Shown one piece after another: positions 35,232-43,355 of a stretch of DNA of 64,000 nt. The stretch is from Jeotgalibacillus salarius (GTDB taxonomy: Bacteria; Bacillota; Bacilli; Bacillales; Jeotgalibacillaceae). Location: positions 310,001 through 374,000 of the forward strand of contig NZ_SORX01000004.1 of the NCBI RefSeq assembly GCF_004405125.1, read 5' to 3'. The position numbers were made by a program, and so were the translations under genes. Numbering within the stretch: the first letter of the stretch is position 1; the number at the start of each line of letters is the position of its first letter. Below the pieces are notes generated by a model. It was not told where the DNA came from. It made no database searches and worked only from the letters and a program-made list of their open reading frames with translations.

Positions 35232-36629
35232 GTGAAGATAAAAATGAAAAGAAAAACTGTGATACTCATTGTTCTGATCGTAATACTGACGGGGTCGATT
35301 TCGGCCCTTTATGCAGAACAGATGCAAATTGTCACTGAGCATCCGCCTGAAAGTGGTGAGGTTATATTGAATCCATATATCGGTTTCGCCCCCATGGCAG
35401 AAGGGGGTCCATATACAAAAGATCACTCACTCGTCTACGCGAATATTCCGTGGTCAGAGCTTGAAAGCAGCAAGGGTGTGTACGAATTCGGACAAATTGA
35501 AACCAAGTATAAGTTCCATTATTGGAAAGAGAGAAATGTCAGGTTCATATTGAGAATTATTATGGATAAACCTGATCAGGAAGCCTCTATGGAAATACCT
35601 GAATGGCTATATGAAGAAATCGGGCGGGACGGAACCTGGTATGATGGCGAATATGGCAAAGGATTCAGCCCGAATTACAGCAACAGTGTGTTGATTGAAC
35701 GTCATAAAGAGCTGCTGAAGGCTTTTGGTGAACGCTATAATGATGATCCCTATATCGCATTTATTCAGCTCGGCAGCATCGGCCACTGGGGAGAGTGGCA
35801 TACAATTCAAAACGATGAATTATATATTCCTTTTCCTGATAGAACAGTGACAACCCAATATGTAAATCACTATTTGGCGTTTCTGGACGGGAAAATGCTC
35901 ATGATGAGGAGGCCTCATCAAATTGCAGCAGAAAACAACATTGGTCTATACAATGATATGTTCGGTGATGAGAACAGCACAGTAAATGAATTTCTCAGAT
36001 GGGTAAATGAAGGCTACACACTTTGGTTGACAGGGGAAAATAAGCCTGCAATGAAAAATTACTGGAAAACAGCCCCTGCCGGTGGAGAATTTGACCCGAC
36101 TAAAAGCTGGGAAGAAATATTTGGAGAAAAACAGTTTCCAGACATTGTGAGGCAACTTGAACTGTCTCACCTCAGCTGGCTTGGTCCACATAATCCACTA
36201 TATGAAGAAAATAGTATATACGATCATCAGATCGAGAAGTTTCTTGGTAAGATGGGCTATCACTTAAAAGTAACACAGATTAAATACCGTCCGCATCTTC
36301 GTTTTACAAGAAACTTAAAATTAAATATAGTATGGGAAAACAGCGGTACGGCACCATTTTATTTTAAGTGGCCGCTTGAGGTAATAATAATAGATGTTGA
36401 AGGCAATATTGTTCACCGGACAAATGTCGATACAGACATCAGAAAGTGGCTGCCGGGTGAAACAGCTGAAACGTATATGATCAATCTGCCCGCTCATCTG
36501 AGTAAGGGTGATTATTCTGTCCTGATCGCAATCAATGACCCATCAACCGGTGAGCCGGGGGTTGAACTCGAAATGGTTACGAACAGAGATGACAAGCGTT
36601 ATAAAATAGCAGATTTTTCAATCAAGTGA
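35232..36629 (+). CDS. DUF4832 secreted protein, possible glycoside hydrolase-like barrel
   Basis: A 465-aa protein with an N-terminal hydrophobic segment (signal or anchor, about 6-25). It is followed by a TIM-barrel-like region (LNPYIGFAPM, NIPWSELESSKGVYEFG, VRFILRIIM, YIAFIQLGSIGHWGEWH) and a C-terminal beta domain from about 350. The DUF4832 family resembles glycoside hydrolases of the GH42/GH-like barrels, with conserved Glu and Trp. It is the last gene of the Pel operon. Because PelA here lacks a hydrolase domain, this could be the missing polymer-trimming enzyme (inference). GTG start is weakly supported; an ATG at 35244 is an alternative. Confidence 0.75.
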   Translation: MKIKMKRKTVILIVLIVILTGSISALYAEQMQIVTEHPPESGEVILNPYIGFAPMAEGGPYTKDHSLVYANIPWSELESSKGVYEFGQIETKYKFHYWKERNVRFILRIIMDKPDQEASMEIPEWLYEEIGRDGTWYDGEYGKGFSPNYSNSVLIERHKELLKAFGERYNDDPYIAFIQLGSIGHWGEWHTIQNDELYIPFPDRTVTTQYVNHYLAFLDGKMLMMRRPHQIAAENNIGLYNDMFGDENSTVNEFLRWVNEGYTLWLTGENKPAMKNYWKTAPAGGEFDPTKSWEEIFGEKQFPDIVRQLELSHLSWLGPHNPLYEENSIYDHQIEKFLGKMGYHLKVTQIKYRPHLRFTRNLKLNIVWENSGTAPFYFKWPLEVIIIDVEGNIVHRTNVDTDIRKWLPGETAETYMINLPAHLSKGDYSVLIAINDPSTGEPGVELEMVTNRDDKRYKIADFSIK

Positions 36630-36684
36630 GCTGTCTCTCTCCTGTAAATCCACCAGTGAAGAACAAATTGAAGAGGTGAAAATC

Positions 36685-36711
36685 ATGGCACACACTATCC
36701 GCTATGCATAA
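36685..36711 (+). other. Eight-codon mini-ORF with strong ribosome site
   Basis: ATG to TAA encoding MAHTIRYA, with GAAGAGGTG placed eight bases upstream. It lies between the DUF4832 gene and the SinR-like gene. It could be a leader peptide, a remnant of a small gene, or chance. No homologue is known to me. Confidence 0.3.
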
Positions 36712-36737
36712 AGCAGGGCGGTAAAGGGGAAATGAGA

Positions 36738-37061
36738 ATGATTGGTCAAAAAATCAAGGTACTCAGGCAGAATAAGGGTTACTCCATATCACAGCTTGCA
36801 GTAAAAGCCCGGGTATCCAAATCCTATTTATCTAACCTTGAAAATAATAAAAAGAATAACCCTTCAATCATTGTCTTATCAAGAATTGCTACAACACTTG
36901 ATTCAACAGTAGATGAACTGATTGCCGGAGAAGATTTGGAAAAAGCAATGATCGACGACGAATGGATTGAGCTGCTACAAAAGGGAGTTAACAGTGGTAT
37001 GTCTAAAAAAGAATTTACTGAATTTCAAATCTACCTGCAGTACCGGCGTGATCAGGTTTGA
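36738..37061 (+). CDS. SinR-like XRE regulator (second copy)
   Basis: A 107-aa protein with an N-terminal HTH_3 domain (MIGQKIKVLRQNKGYSISQLA, SKSYLSNLENNKK) and a C-terminal SinR-type segment, DDEWIELLQKGVNSGMSKKEFTEFQIYLQYRR. This is closer to Bacillus SinR than the copy at 1694. ATG 36738 is preferred because AAAGGGG lies eight bases before it; the ATG at 36732 is too close. It follows the Pel operon and ends in a terminator. The SinR-box palindrome in the Pel promoter makes it the prime candidate regulator. Confidence 0.88.
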   Translation: MIGQKIKVLRQNKGYSISQLAVKARVSKSYLSNLENNKKNNPSIIVLSRIATTLDSTVDELIAGEDLEKAMIDDEWIELLQKGVNSGMSKKEFTEFQIYLQYRRDQV

Positions 37062-37074
37062 TAACAAGACAAAG

Positions 37075-37100
37075 CTCCGGTATAAACTGGAGTTCTTTTT
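37075..37100 (+). terminator. Rho-independent terminator after the sinR-like gene
   Basis: CTCCGGT and ACTGGAG form a 7-bp stem (one G-T pair) with a 4-base loop, followed by TTCTTTTT. It separates the Pel/sinR region from the malate synthase promoter. Confidence 0.75.
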
Positions 37101-37109
37101 AATTCTTTC

Positions 37110-37168
37110 TTGAAAAATCCTTTTTATGTTATATAATAATAAATAATTAAATAAACTGTTATATAACA
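37110..37168 (+). promoter_or_regulatory. glcB promoter with two TGTTATATAACA-type operators
   Basis: TTGAAA (37110-37115), 16 bp, TATAAT (37132-37137). Site 1, TGTTATATAATA (37127-37138), covers the -10; site 2, TGTTATATAACA (37157-37168), is a perfect 12-bp palindrome exactly 30 bp further on. Both lie where a bound repressor would block initiation. The same site pairs occur before 39787 and 40160. Confidence 0.75.
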
Positions 37169-37182
37169 AAAGGAGGCGCAAT

Positions 37183-39351
37183 ATGATTAATAAAGCAGGT
37201 TTGCAAGTGGATTCAGTCTTGTATGAGTTTATGGAGAAGGAAGTTTTGCCAGGTGCGAATGTGGAAAGTGAGTTTTTCTGGAAGGGATTCAGTGATCTTG
37301 TTCATGCGTTCACGCCTGAAAATCGCCGGCTGTTACATAAGCGGGAGACATTGCAGCAGAAAATCGATGACTGGCACAAGCACCATGATTGGCAGGGTGA
37401 ACGGGCGGCATATGAAGCGTTTTTAGAAGAAATTGGCTACCTTGAAGAGAAAGTGGATGACTTTGAGATCCAAACACAAAACGTTGATCCGGAAATCGCT
37501 CGCCAGGCTGGTCCACAACTAGTCGTACCTGTGAACAATGCACGATACGCTATTAATGCAGCGAATGCGCGATGGGGCAGTCTGTATGATGCGCTCTATG
37601 GGACAGATGTGATCAGTGAAGATGATGGAGCTGAAAAAGGCACTTCTTATAATCCAAAACGCGGGGAACAGGTCATCGCTTATGCGAAGAAGTTTCTGGA
37701 TGATGCTGTACCACTGGAAGAGGGGTCTCATGCGGATGTCACCCGCTATTTTGTTGAAAACGGAAAGCTTATTGCTGAAACACCGCGGGGAAAGACGGGT
37801 TTGAAAGATCAGGAAACATTCTCAGGACATCAGGGATCAGCGAATCATCCGACATCTGTTCTATTACAGCACAATGATCTGCATATTGATATTAGAATCG
37901 ATTCGTCACATCCGATCGGGCAAACTGATCAGGCCGGTGTAAAGGATGTGTGCATGGAAGCAGCAGTTACCACTATTATGGACTGTGAAGATTCAGTCAC
38001 TGCTGTTGATGCTGAAGACAAAGTGCTGGTTTACAGAAATTGGCTTGGCCTGATGAAAGGAACACTGTCTGAGCAGTTTATGAAAGGTGGAAAAGCGATT
38101 AACCGGACGCTGTCGGATGATCGTTTTTACACAGGCAGGGATGGTCAGGACCTCAGACTGAAAGGGCGATCACTGCTTTTAATCAGAAACGTAGGGCATT
38201 TGATGACCAACGGGATGCTGCTTGATCGTGATGGGAATGAAGTGCCTGAAGGAATTGCTGATGCTGTCATTACCAGTTTAATTGCGACTCATGATTTAAA
38301 TGGGAATCAGTCACGTTCTAATTCTGAAGAAGGTTCTATTTACATTGTTAAACCAAAAATGCACGGCTCTGAAGAAGTTACTTTCTCCAATCTGCTATTT
38401 AATGCGGTGGAAGATCTTCTTAAGCTTGAACGTCATACGATTAAGATCGGTGTCATGGATGAAGAACGCAGAACGTCTCTCAATCTTAAAAATTGCATTC
38501 ACGCTGTTAAAAACAGAATTGTATTTATCAACACGGGCTTTCTTGATCGTACTGGAGATGAGATGCATACGTCTATGCACGCAGGTGCGATGATTCGAAA
38601 AGGTGAGATGAAGCAGTCATTGTGGCTGAATGCATACGAAAAATCCAATGTGGATCATGGACTGTCGTGCGGACTTCCCGGAAAAGCACAGATTGGTAAG
38701 GGAATGTGGGCAATGCCTGACATGATGAAAGACATGATGGAACAGAAAACAGGTCATATTCAAGCAGGCGGAAACACAGCGTGGGTGCCATCACCGACTG
38801 CAGCAGCCCTTCATGCGATCCATTATCACCAGCACGGCGTTAAATCTATCCAGCAGGAACTGCGCTCACATATCACGAACCGTCTATCAGACCTGCTTAC
38901 CATTCCATTAGCGAATCAAAAATGGTCACAGGAAGAAATTGAACAGGAACTTGAAAACAATGCTCAGGGACTGCTTGGCTATGTCGTGCGCTGGGTTGAA
39001 CATGGTGTTGGGTGCTCAAAAGTGCCTGATATTCATGACATCGGCCTGATGGAAGACCGCGCGACACTGCGCATCTCAAGCCAGCACATCACTAACTGGC
39101 TCCAGCATGGCGTCGTTACAGAACAGCAGGTCATGCAGGTATTAGAAAAAATGGCTAAAGTCGTAGACCAGCAAAATGCAGAAGATCCAAATTACCAGCC
39201 AATGAGTAAAAACTACGAAGACTCAATCGCCTTCCAGGCAGCAAAAGAACTCATATTCGAAGGCACTAAACAACCAAGCGGCTACACAGAACCAATCCTG
39301 CACAAAAGACGTCTGGAGTACAAAGAAAAAATGCTGACAATTAAAAAATAA
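37183..39351 (+). CDS. glcB: Malate synthase G
   Basis: A 722-aa cytosolic enzyme that condenses glyoxylate with acetyl-CoA to malate in the glyoxylate shunt. Length and motifs fit the monomeric G form: [22 protein letters not shown], the active-site stretch [15 protein letters not shown] followed by [12 protein letters not shown], and [14 protein letters not shown]. The start follows AAAGGAGG. Isocitrate lyase lies 800 bp downstream under the same type of operator, so the two shunt enzymes form a regulon here, not one operon. Confidence 0.97.
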   Translation: MINKAGLQVDSVLYEFMEKEVLPGANVESEFFWKGFSDLVHAFTPENRRLLHKRETLQQKIDDWHKHHDWQGERAAYEAFLEEIGYLEEKVDDFEIQTQNVDPEIARQAGPQLVVPVNNARYAINAANARWGSLYDALYGTDVISEDDGAEKGTSYNPKRGEQVIAYAKKFLDDAVPLEEGSHADVTRYFVENGKLIAETPRGKTGLKDQETFSGHQGSANHPTSVLLQHNDLHIDIRIDSSHPIGQTDQAGVKDVCMEAAVTTIMDCEDSVTAVDAEDKVLVYRNWLGLMKGTLSEQFMKGGKAINRTLSDDRFYTGRDGQDLRLKGRSLLLIRNVGHLMTNGMLLDRDGNEVPEGIADAVITSLIATHDLNGNQSRSNSEEGSIYIVKPKMHGSEEVTFSNLLFNAVEDLLKLERHTIKIGVMDEERRTSLNLKNCIHAVKNRIVFINTGFLDRTGDEMHTSMHAGAMIRKGEMKQSLWLNAYEKSNVDHGLSCGLPGKAQIGKGMWAMPDMMKDMMEQKTGHIQAGGNTAWVPSPTAAALHAIHYHQHGVKSIQQELRSHITNRLSDLLTIPLANQKWSQEEIEQELENNAQGLLGYVVRWVEHGVGCSKVPDIHDIGLMEDRATLRISSQHITNWLQHGVVTEQQVMQVLEKMAKVVDQQNAEDPNYQPMSKNYEDSIAFQAAKELIFEGTKQPSGYTEPILHKRRLEYKEKMLTIKK

Positions 39352-39515
39352 GATTTAAAACTGTAGCCATTCTCAATGGAGGATTTTATTTTCCGTACGC
39401 ATCTTCATTAAAGGTAACAACTAGAGTGTAAATACATTACTATCACCTTCACAGTTTATAGCAAGTAATCTTCATCATTAACTTACTATGGTGTAAGATC
39501 ATTAATTTATAATCC

Positions 39516-39656
39516 ACAGCGTTGATTGCAGCGGAAGGCGGCGACTCCAGCGCGATAAGCGTGACAGCTGAGACCCCACAGGCGCGAGCGCCGAGGAGGC
39601 TCAGCGCACGCCGCGCGGAAAGCGTCCGCCTGGAGCGAAGATCAAACGCCAACGTC
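39516..39656. repeat. GC-rich intergenic fold-back element, copy 1
   Basis: About 140 bp, from CAGCGTTGATTGCAGCGGAA to ATCAAACGCCAACG. It contains GGCGACTCC, CCGAGGAGGCTCAGCG and CGCGGAAAGCGTCCGCCTGGAGC. The same order of blocks is in copy 2 at 50056, and it resembles repeats I know to be scattered between genes in Bacillaceae. The ends are partly complementary. Function unknown. Confidence 0.8.
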
Positions 39657-39700
39657 TTAAATTAAACCATTTAATCAATTTCAAAAAAATTTAAATTTTC

Positions 39701-39743
39701 TGTTATAAAACAGTTGCAAAATAAAATAAACTGTTATATATTA
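39701..39743 (+). promoter_or_regulatory. Promoter and operator pair of the 99-aa gene
   Basis: TTGCAA (39714-39719), 17 bp, TATATT (39737-39742). Operator-like sites TGTTATAAAACA (39701-39712) and TGTTATATATTA (39732-39743) are 31 bp apart; the second covers the -10. The stretch AAATAAACTGTTATATA is shared with the glcB promoter. Confidence 0.65.
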
Positions 39744-39786
39744 ATATCAATCAAAGGAAAACAAAACCATTTTGGAGGGATGACAA

Positions 39787-40086
39787 ATGCAAACACAAAT
39801 GACAGGCACAACCAATCAGGAACTGATCGAAAAGTGGGTAACTCAGCAGCTGATGAACGGTAAAACCAACCGTGATATGGATGGCACGCTATTCGTTTAC
39901 GGAAACGAAGCACACCGCCTTCATCACCACCCGACAGGCGAAATTGAAATTGTACCGGAACAGATTTCTGACGTAGTTGTATTCAGAAAGTTTGACGAGC
40001 CGGTTGAACTGAATCACTGCAGAGCTTGTGGGATGGAGTATGATACGTTCAAGGATGCAATTGAATGCTGTTCTGATGTAGATTAA
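39787..40086 (+). CDS. Small conserved-looking protein of unknown function in the glyoxylate regulon
   Basis: A 99-aa soluble protein. The C-terminal part has NHCRACGMEYDTFKDAIECCSD, a CxxC plus CC arrangement that could bind a metal. The middle has HRLHHHPTG. I do not recognise the family. It has a good ribosome site (TTGGAGGG) and its own promoter with the same operator pair as malate synthase and isocitrate lyase, and it sits between them. This argues for a real gene with a role in acetate or C2 metabolism. Confidence 0.8.
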   Translation: MQTQMTGTTNQELIEKWVTQQLMNGKTNRDMDGTLFVYGNEAHRLHHHPTGEIEIVPEQISDVVVFRKFDEPVELNHCRACGMEYDTFKDAIECCSDVD

Positions 40087-40101
40087 TTTTTTTGGACACT
40101 G

Positions 40102-40143
40102 TGTTATATAACAAATTAAAAATATATGTATTGTAATAATACA
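40102..40143 (+). promoter_or_regulatory. aceA operator pair
   Basis: TGTTATATAACA at 40102-40113 is a perfect 12-bp palindrome identical to the glcB site. A weaker copy, TGTAATAATACA, starts exactly 30 bp later (40132-40143). TTGGAC at 40092 may be the -35. The pair lies just before the ribosome site of aceA. Confidence 0.7.
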
Positions 40144-40159
40144 AAGGGGATGGAAAAAA

Positions 40160-41443
40160 ATGACAAATAAACAAAATCAAATCGAAGAAATTCAACAAAA
40201 CTGGCAGGGGGAGCGCTGGGAAGGGGTTCAGCGCCCTTATTCTCCGGAAGATGTCATTAAACTGAGAGGATCAGTTGTAATAGAACAGACGCTTGCAAGA
40301 ATGGGAGCGGAGCGACTTTGGAGCCTGATCAAGGAAGAGGATTATATTAACGCACTCGGCGCTTTGACTGGTAACCAGGCAATGCAGCAGGTGAAAGCGG
40401 GATTAAAAGCTATTTATCTGAGTGGCTGGCAGGTTGCAGCAGATGCGAATCTTTCAGGTCATATGTATCCTGACCAAAGCTTATATCCGGCAAACAGCGT
40501 ACCACAGGTTGTAAAAAGAATTAACCAGACCCTTCAGCGTGCAGATCAGATTCAGCAGGCTGAAGGAAAGGGCGATACATATTGGTTCGCCCCAATCGTA
40601 GCAGATATGGAGGCTGGCTTTGGGGGTAACCTGAACGTGTTTGAATTAACAAAAGCAATGATTGAAGCAGGAGCAGGCGGTGTTCATCTTGAAGATCAGC
40701 TTTCTTCAGAAAAGAAGTGCGGACATTTAGGTGGAAAGGTATTGCTTCCTACACAAACGGCAGTAAAAAATCTGGTTTCAGCAAGACTTGCAGCTGATGT
40801 AATGGGTGTGCCAACGGTGATTATTGCCCGTACGGATGCAAATGCAGCGAACCTGATTACAAGCGATGTTGATCCATATGATCATCAGTTTATTACGGGC
40901 GAGAGAACACCAGAAGGATTCTTCCGCACAAACGACGGTCTGGACCAGGCGATTGCAAGAGGGCTTGCGTATGCTCCTTATGCGGATCTGATCTGGTGTG
41001 AGACATCTGAACCGAATCTTGATGAAGCGCGCCGTTTTGCTGAAGCGATTCATGAGAAGTTTCCTGGTAAATTGCTTGCGTATAACTGCTCACCTTCATT
41101 TAACTGGAAGAAAAAGCTGGATGATGAAACGATTGAGACGTTCCAGCAGGAGCTTGGGAAAATGGGTTACAAATTCCAGTTCGTTACACTTGCAGGTTTC
41201 CATTCGCTGAACTACGGTATGTTTGAACTTGCACGCGGCTATAAAGCACGTGGCATGGGGGCTTACTCTGAACTTCAGCAGGCGGAATTTGATGCAGAAG
41301 AGAATGGATATACAGCAACACGTCACCAGCGCGAAGTTGGTACAGGTTACTTTGATGAAGTATCTATGGTGATCTCAGGCGGGACTTCATCAACAACTGC
41401 TCTGTCCGGTTCAACTGAAGCTGAACAGTTCCAGAAAGCATAA
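40160..41443 (+). CDS. aceA: Isocitrate lyase
   Basis: A 427-aa enzyme that splits isocitrate into succinate and glyoxylate, the first step of the glyoxylate shunt. It has the catalytic signature KKCGHLGGK, the metal-binding [15 protein letters not shown], and ARTDANAA. The usual length for the bacterial form is about 430 aa. AAGGGGA precedes the ATG. It ends at a strong terminator (41465-41503). Its product is used by the malate synthase at 37183. Confidence 0.97.
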   Translation: MTNKQNQIEEIQQNWQGERWEGVQRPYSPEDVIKLRGSVVIEQTLARMGAERLWSLIKEEDYINALGALTGNQAMQQVKAGLKAIYLSGWQVAADANLSGHMYPDQSLYPANSVPQVVKRINQTLQRADQIQQAEGKGDTYWFAPIVADMEAGFGGNLNVFELTKAMIEAGAGGVHLEDQLSSEKKCGHLGGKVLLPTQTAVKNLVSARLAADVMGVPTVIIARTDANAANLITSDVDPYDHQFITGERTPEGFFRTNDGLDQAIARGLAYAPYADLIWCETSEPNLDEARRFAEAIHEKFPGKLLAYNCSPSFNWKKKLDDETIETFQQELGKMGYKFQFVTLAGFHSLNYGMFELARGYKARGMGAYSELQQAEFDAEENGYTATRHQREVGTGYFDEVSMVISGGTSSTTALSGSTEAEQFQKA

Positions 41444-41464
41444 GAAGAGGGTTAAAGACCTATA

Positions 41465-41503
41465 TGAAAAAAGACGTCCTGTACACTGGGGCGTCTTTTT
41501 TTG
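41465..41503 (+). terminator. Rho-independent terminator after aceA
   Basis: AAAAAAGACGTCC and GGGCGTCTTTTTTT form a 13-bp stem with one G-T pair, ending in a T run. Confidence 0.9.
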
Positions 41504-41625
41504 CAATCATAGATAAATGTGAGAAATATTTGAAAAAACACTTTTTTAAGCATATCGACACGCTTAACTTTTGTGTAATGGTGGTATGATAAAAGTACTA
41601 TGTCAGATAGACGGAGGTTAATGAT

Positions 41626-43269
41626 ATGAAACAGCGATATGAAAACAGTATACATCCATTTATTACGATGATGGACAGGATATCTGACATTGTATTAATA
41701 CTTGAAATTATGCCAGGGCCTGAGTTTATCTATGAATTTGTGAATGAACAGGGGAAAAAGATTCTCGGACTGGATGATACGATTCTTGGGAAGCAATTTG
41801 ATGATATTTACGATAAAGATCGGGCAGATTATATAAGAGACAAATATATCGAAGTCATGAACACGAAAGCACATACACATTTCGAGCTCACTGGAGTAGA
41901 CGGATGGATAGGGGAAACGACGCTTAATCCAATTTTAAATGAAGCGAATGAAGTCACCCACGTACTTTCGATTACTCGAGATGTGACAGAGCGGAAAGCG
42001 CTGGAGGAGAACCTCGCAAAAACGTCTGCTGAGCTTGGGCTTGTATGGGATCATGCGTCAGATGCAATTTTCTTTATGAATGATGATGGTTCAATTTACA
42101 GAGTGAACAGAGCGTTTGAAGAAATGCTTGGTTATGAAGAAAAGGAAGTTAAGGGTGTGCTGATCCCGCCTTTCTTTACGGCACATAACCAGCAAAAACA
42201 CGAAGCTTTTTTATCAAAATTATTCAGCGGGCAGGCATTTGAGAATATGGAACGTCAGCGGCTGTGTAAAGATGGAAGCGTGATTGAGGTGCTGGCGTCT
42301 TATCGTCCGGTTCAATTCAATCAGCGATCGTACGCCATTGTGATGTATAAGGATATTACTCATTTAAAAGAAGTGGAGAGACAGTCGAGGGAGCGGGAAG
42401 AGCGTTTTAAGTCATTGTTTGATGCCAACCCTGATATCATCTGGTCAATTAATAAATATGGTCAGGTGGAAGATGTAAATGCATCTGTTACTGATATTTT
42501 AGGTTTTACAAAAGAAGAAATTTTACAGATGAACAGGCACCTTTTAGCGAATAATACAGATTCGCAGGCACTTAAGTATGAGGATGCTGTGAAAAGAACG
42601 CTTGAAGGAGAGTCTGTTGAGTATACAGCAGATGTTTTTCATAAATCAGGTAAGAAAGTAGAGCTGAAAGTTAAAACGCTTCCGATTAGAGTGAATGGAG
42701 ATACGATTGGAATTTACGAAGTTGGTCAGGATGTGACGCTGCGTAATAAAGCACAAAGGGCATTGAAGAGAATGGCTTTCAGCGACAGTCTGACGGGACT
42801 CCCGAATCGCCGGTATATTACTGAAAAAATTGATGAAGCGATCTCTGCTGCAAAAGAGAATCGTACGCAGTTTGCTTTACTCTATATCGATATGGATCAT
42901 TTTAAGGAAATTAATGATTCTCTGGGACATGATGCCGGTGATGATTTGCTTAAACTATTCGCCAATCGCATACGAAATGAAATGGACGCTGATCAGCTGG
43001 TTGCCCGCATTGGCGGTGATGAATTCCTTGTGTTATTACCTGAAATCGCAGATGAAGAGGATGCCATTAATAAAGGTGGAGAAGTTTTAACCTCTTTGAG
43101 AAAACCCTACAGAATCAGCGGACAGCAGTTGGATATTACATCAAGTATGGGCATTTCAATTTATCCGATTCACGGTAAAAACAAACGCGAGTTAATCAAA
43201 CAGGCTGATGAGGCGCTATATAGTGCGAAAGATAATGGGAAGAACATGTTTAGACTTTTTGAAAAATAA
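41626..43269 (+). CDS. Cytosolic PAS-PAS-PAS-GGDEF diguanylate cyclase
   Basis: A 547-aa protein without membrane helices. Three PAS domains (about 12-120, 130-250, 258-375) sense an unknown ligand or redox state. They are followed by a GGDEF domain (380-547) with an intact active site, RIGGDEFLVLL, and SDSLTGLPNRR, IDMDHFKEIND. It should make c-di-GMP. The product-inhibition I-site position reads DADQ in place of RxxD, so feedback inhibition is probably absent. It has its own promoter (TATGAT at 41585) and terminator. It lies 5 kb from the Pel operon, but no direct link is shown. Confidence 0.93.
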   Translation: MKQRYENSIHPFITMMDRISDIVLILEIMPGPEFIYEFVNEQGKKILGLDDTILGKQFDDIYDKDRADYIRDKYIEVMNTKAHTHFELTGVDGWIGETTLNPILNEANEVTHVLSITRDVTERKALEENLAKTSAELGLVWDHASDAIFFMNDDGSIYRVNRAFEEMLGYEEKEVKGVLIPPFFTAHNQQKHEAFLSKLFSGQAFENMERQRLCKDGSVIEVLASYRPVQFNQRSYAIVMYKDITHLKEVERQSREREERFKSLFDANPDIIWSINKYGQVEDVNASVTDILGFTKEEILQMNRHLLANNTDSQALKYEDAVKRTLEGESVEYTADVFHKSGKKVELKVKTLPIRVNGDTIGIYEVGQDVTLRNKAQRALKRMAFSDSLTGLPNRRYITEKIDEAISAAKENRTQFALLYIDMDHFKEINDSLGHDAGDDLLKLFANRIRNEMDADQLVARIGGDEFLVLLPEIADEEDAINKGGEVLTSLRKPYRISGQQLDITSSMGISIYPIHGKNKRELIKQADEALYSAKDNGKNMFRLFEK

Positions 43270-43294
43270 GTACATCCCAGTGCTTATTTTTTTT
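43263..43294 (+). terminator. Terminator after the GGDEF gene
   Basis: AATAAGTAC and GTGCTTATT form a 9-bp stem with one G-T pair and a T run; the stop codon of the cyclase is inside the stem. Confidence 0.8.
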
Positions 43295-43355
43295 AGGCTG
43301 TTTTGTTCCGGGGATGATGAGGGTATGAATAATAGACAGAGAGGAAGTGCCTGAA

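Larger units (their letters stand above)
39352..39786. other. Intergenic region between glcB and the 99-aa gene
   Basis: About 435 bp. It holds a weak hairpin after glcB (CCATTCTCAATGG), a GC-rich repeat (39516-39656) that stands out sharply from the AT-rich surroundings, and the promoter/operator region of the next gene. Open frames on either strand here follow from the GC-rich repeat and are not genes. Confidence 0.6.

Noticed and set aside
37092-37098. GTTCTTT as a SinR site controlling glcB
   Set aside because: It is the 3' arm and T run of the terminator after the sinR-like gene; no inverted partner.
39449-39652. 67-codon minus-strand ORF
   Set aside because: It lies within the GC-rich fold-back repeat and encodes a low-complexity Ala/Arg/Ser product.
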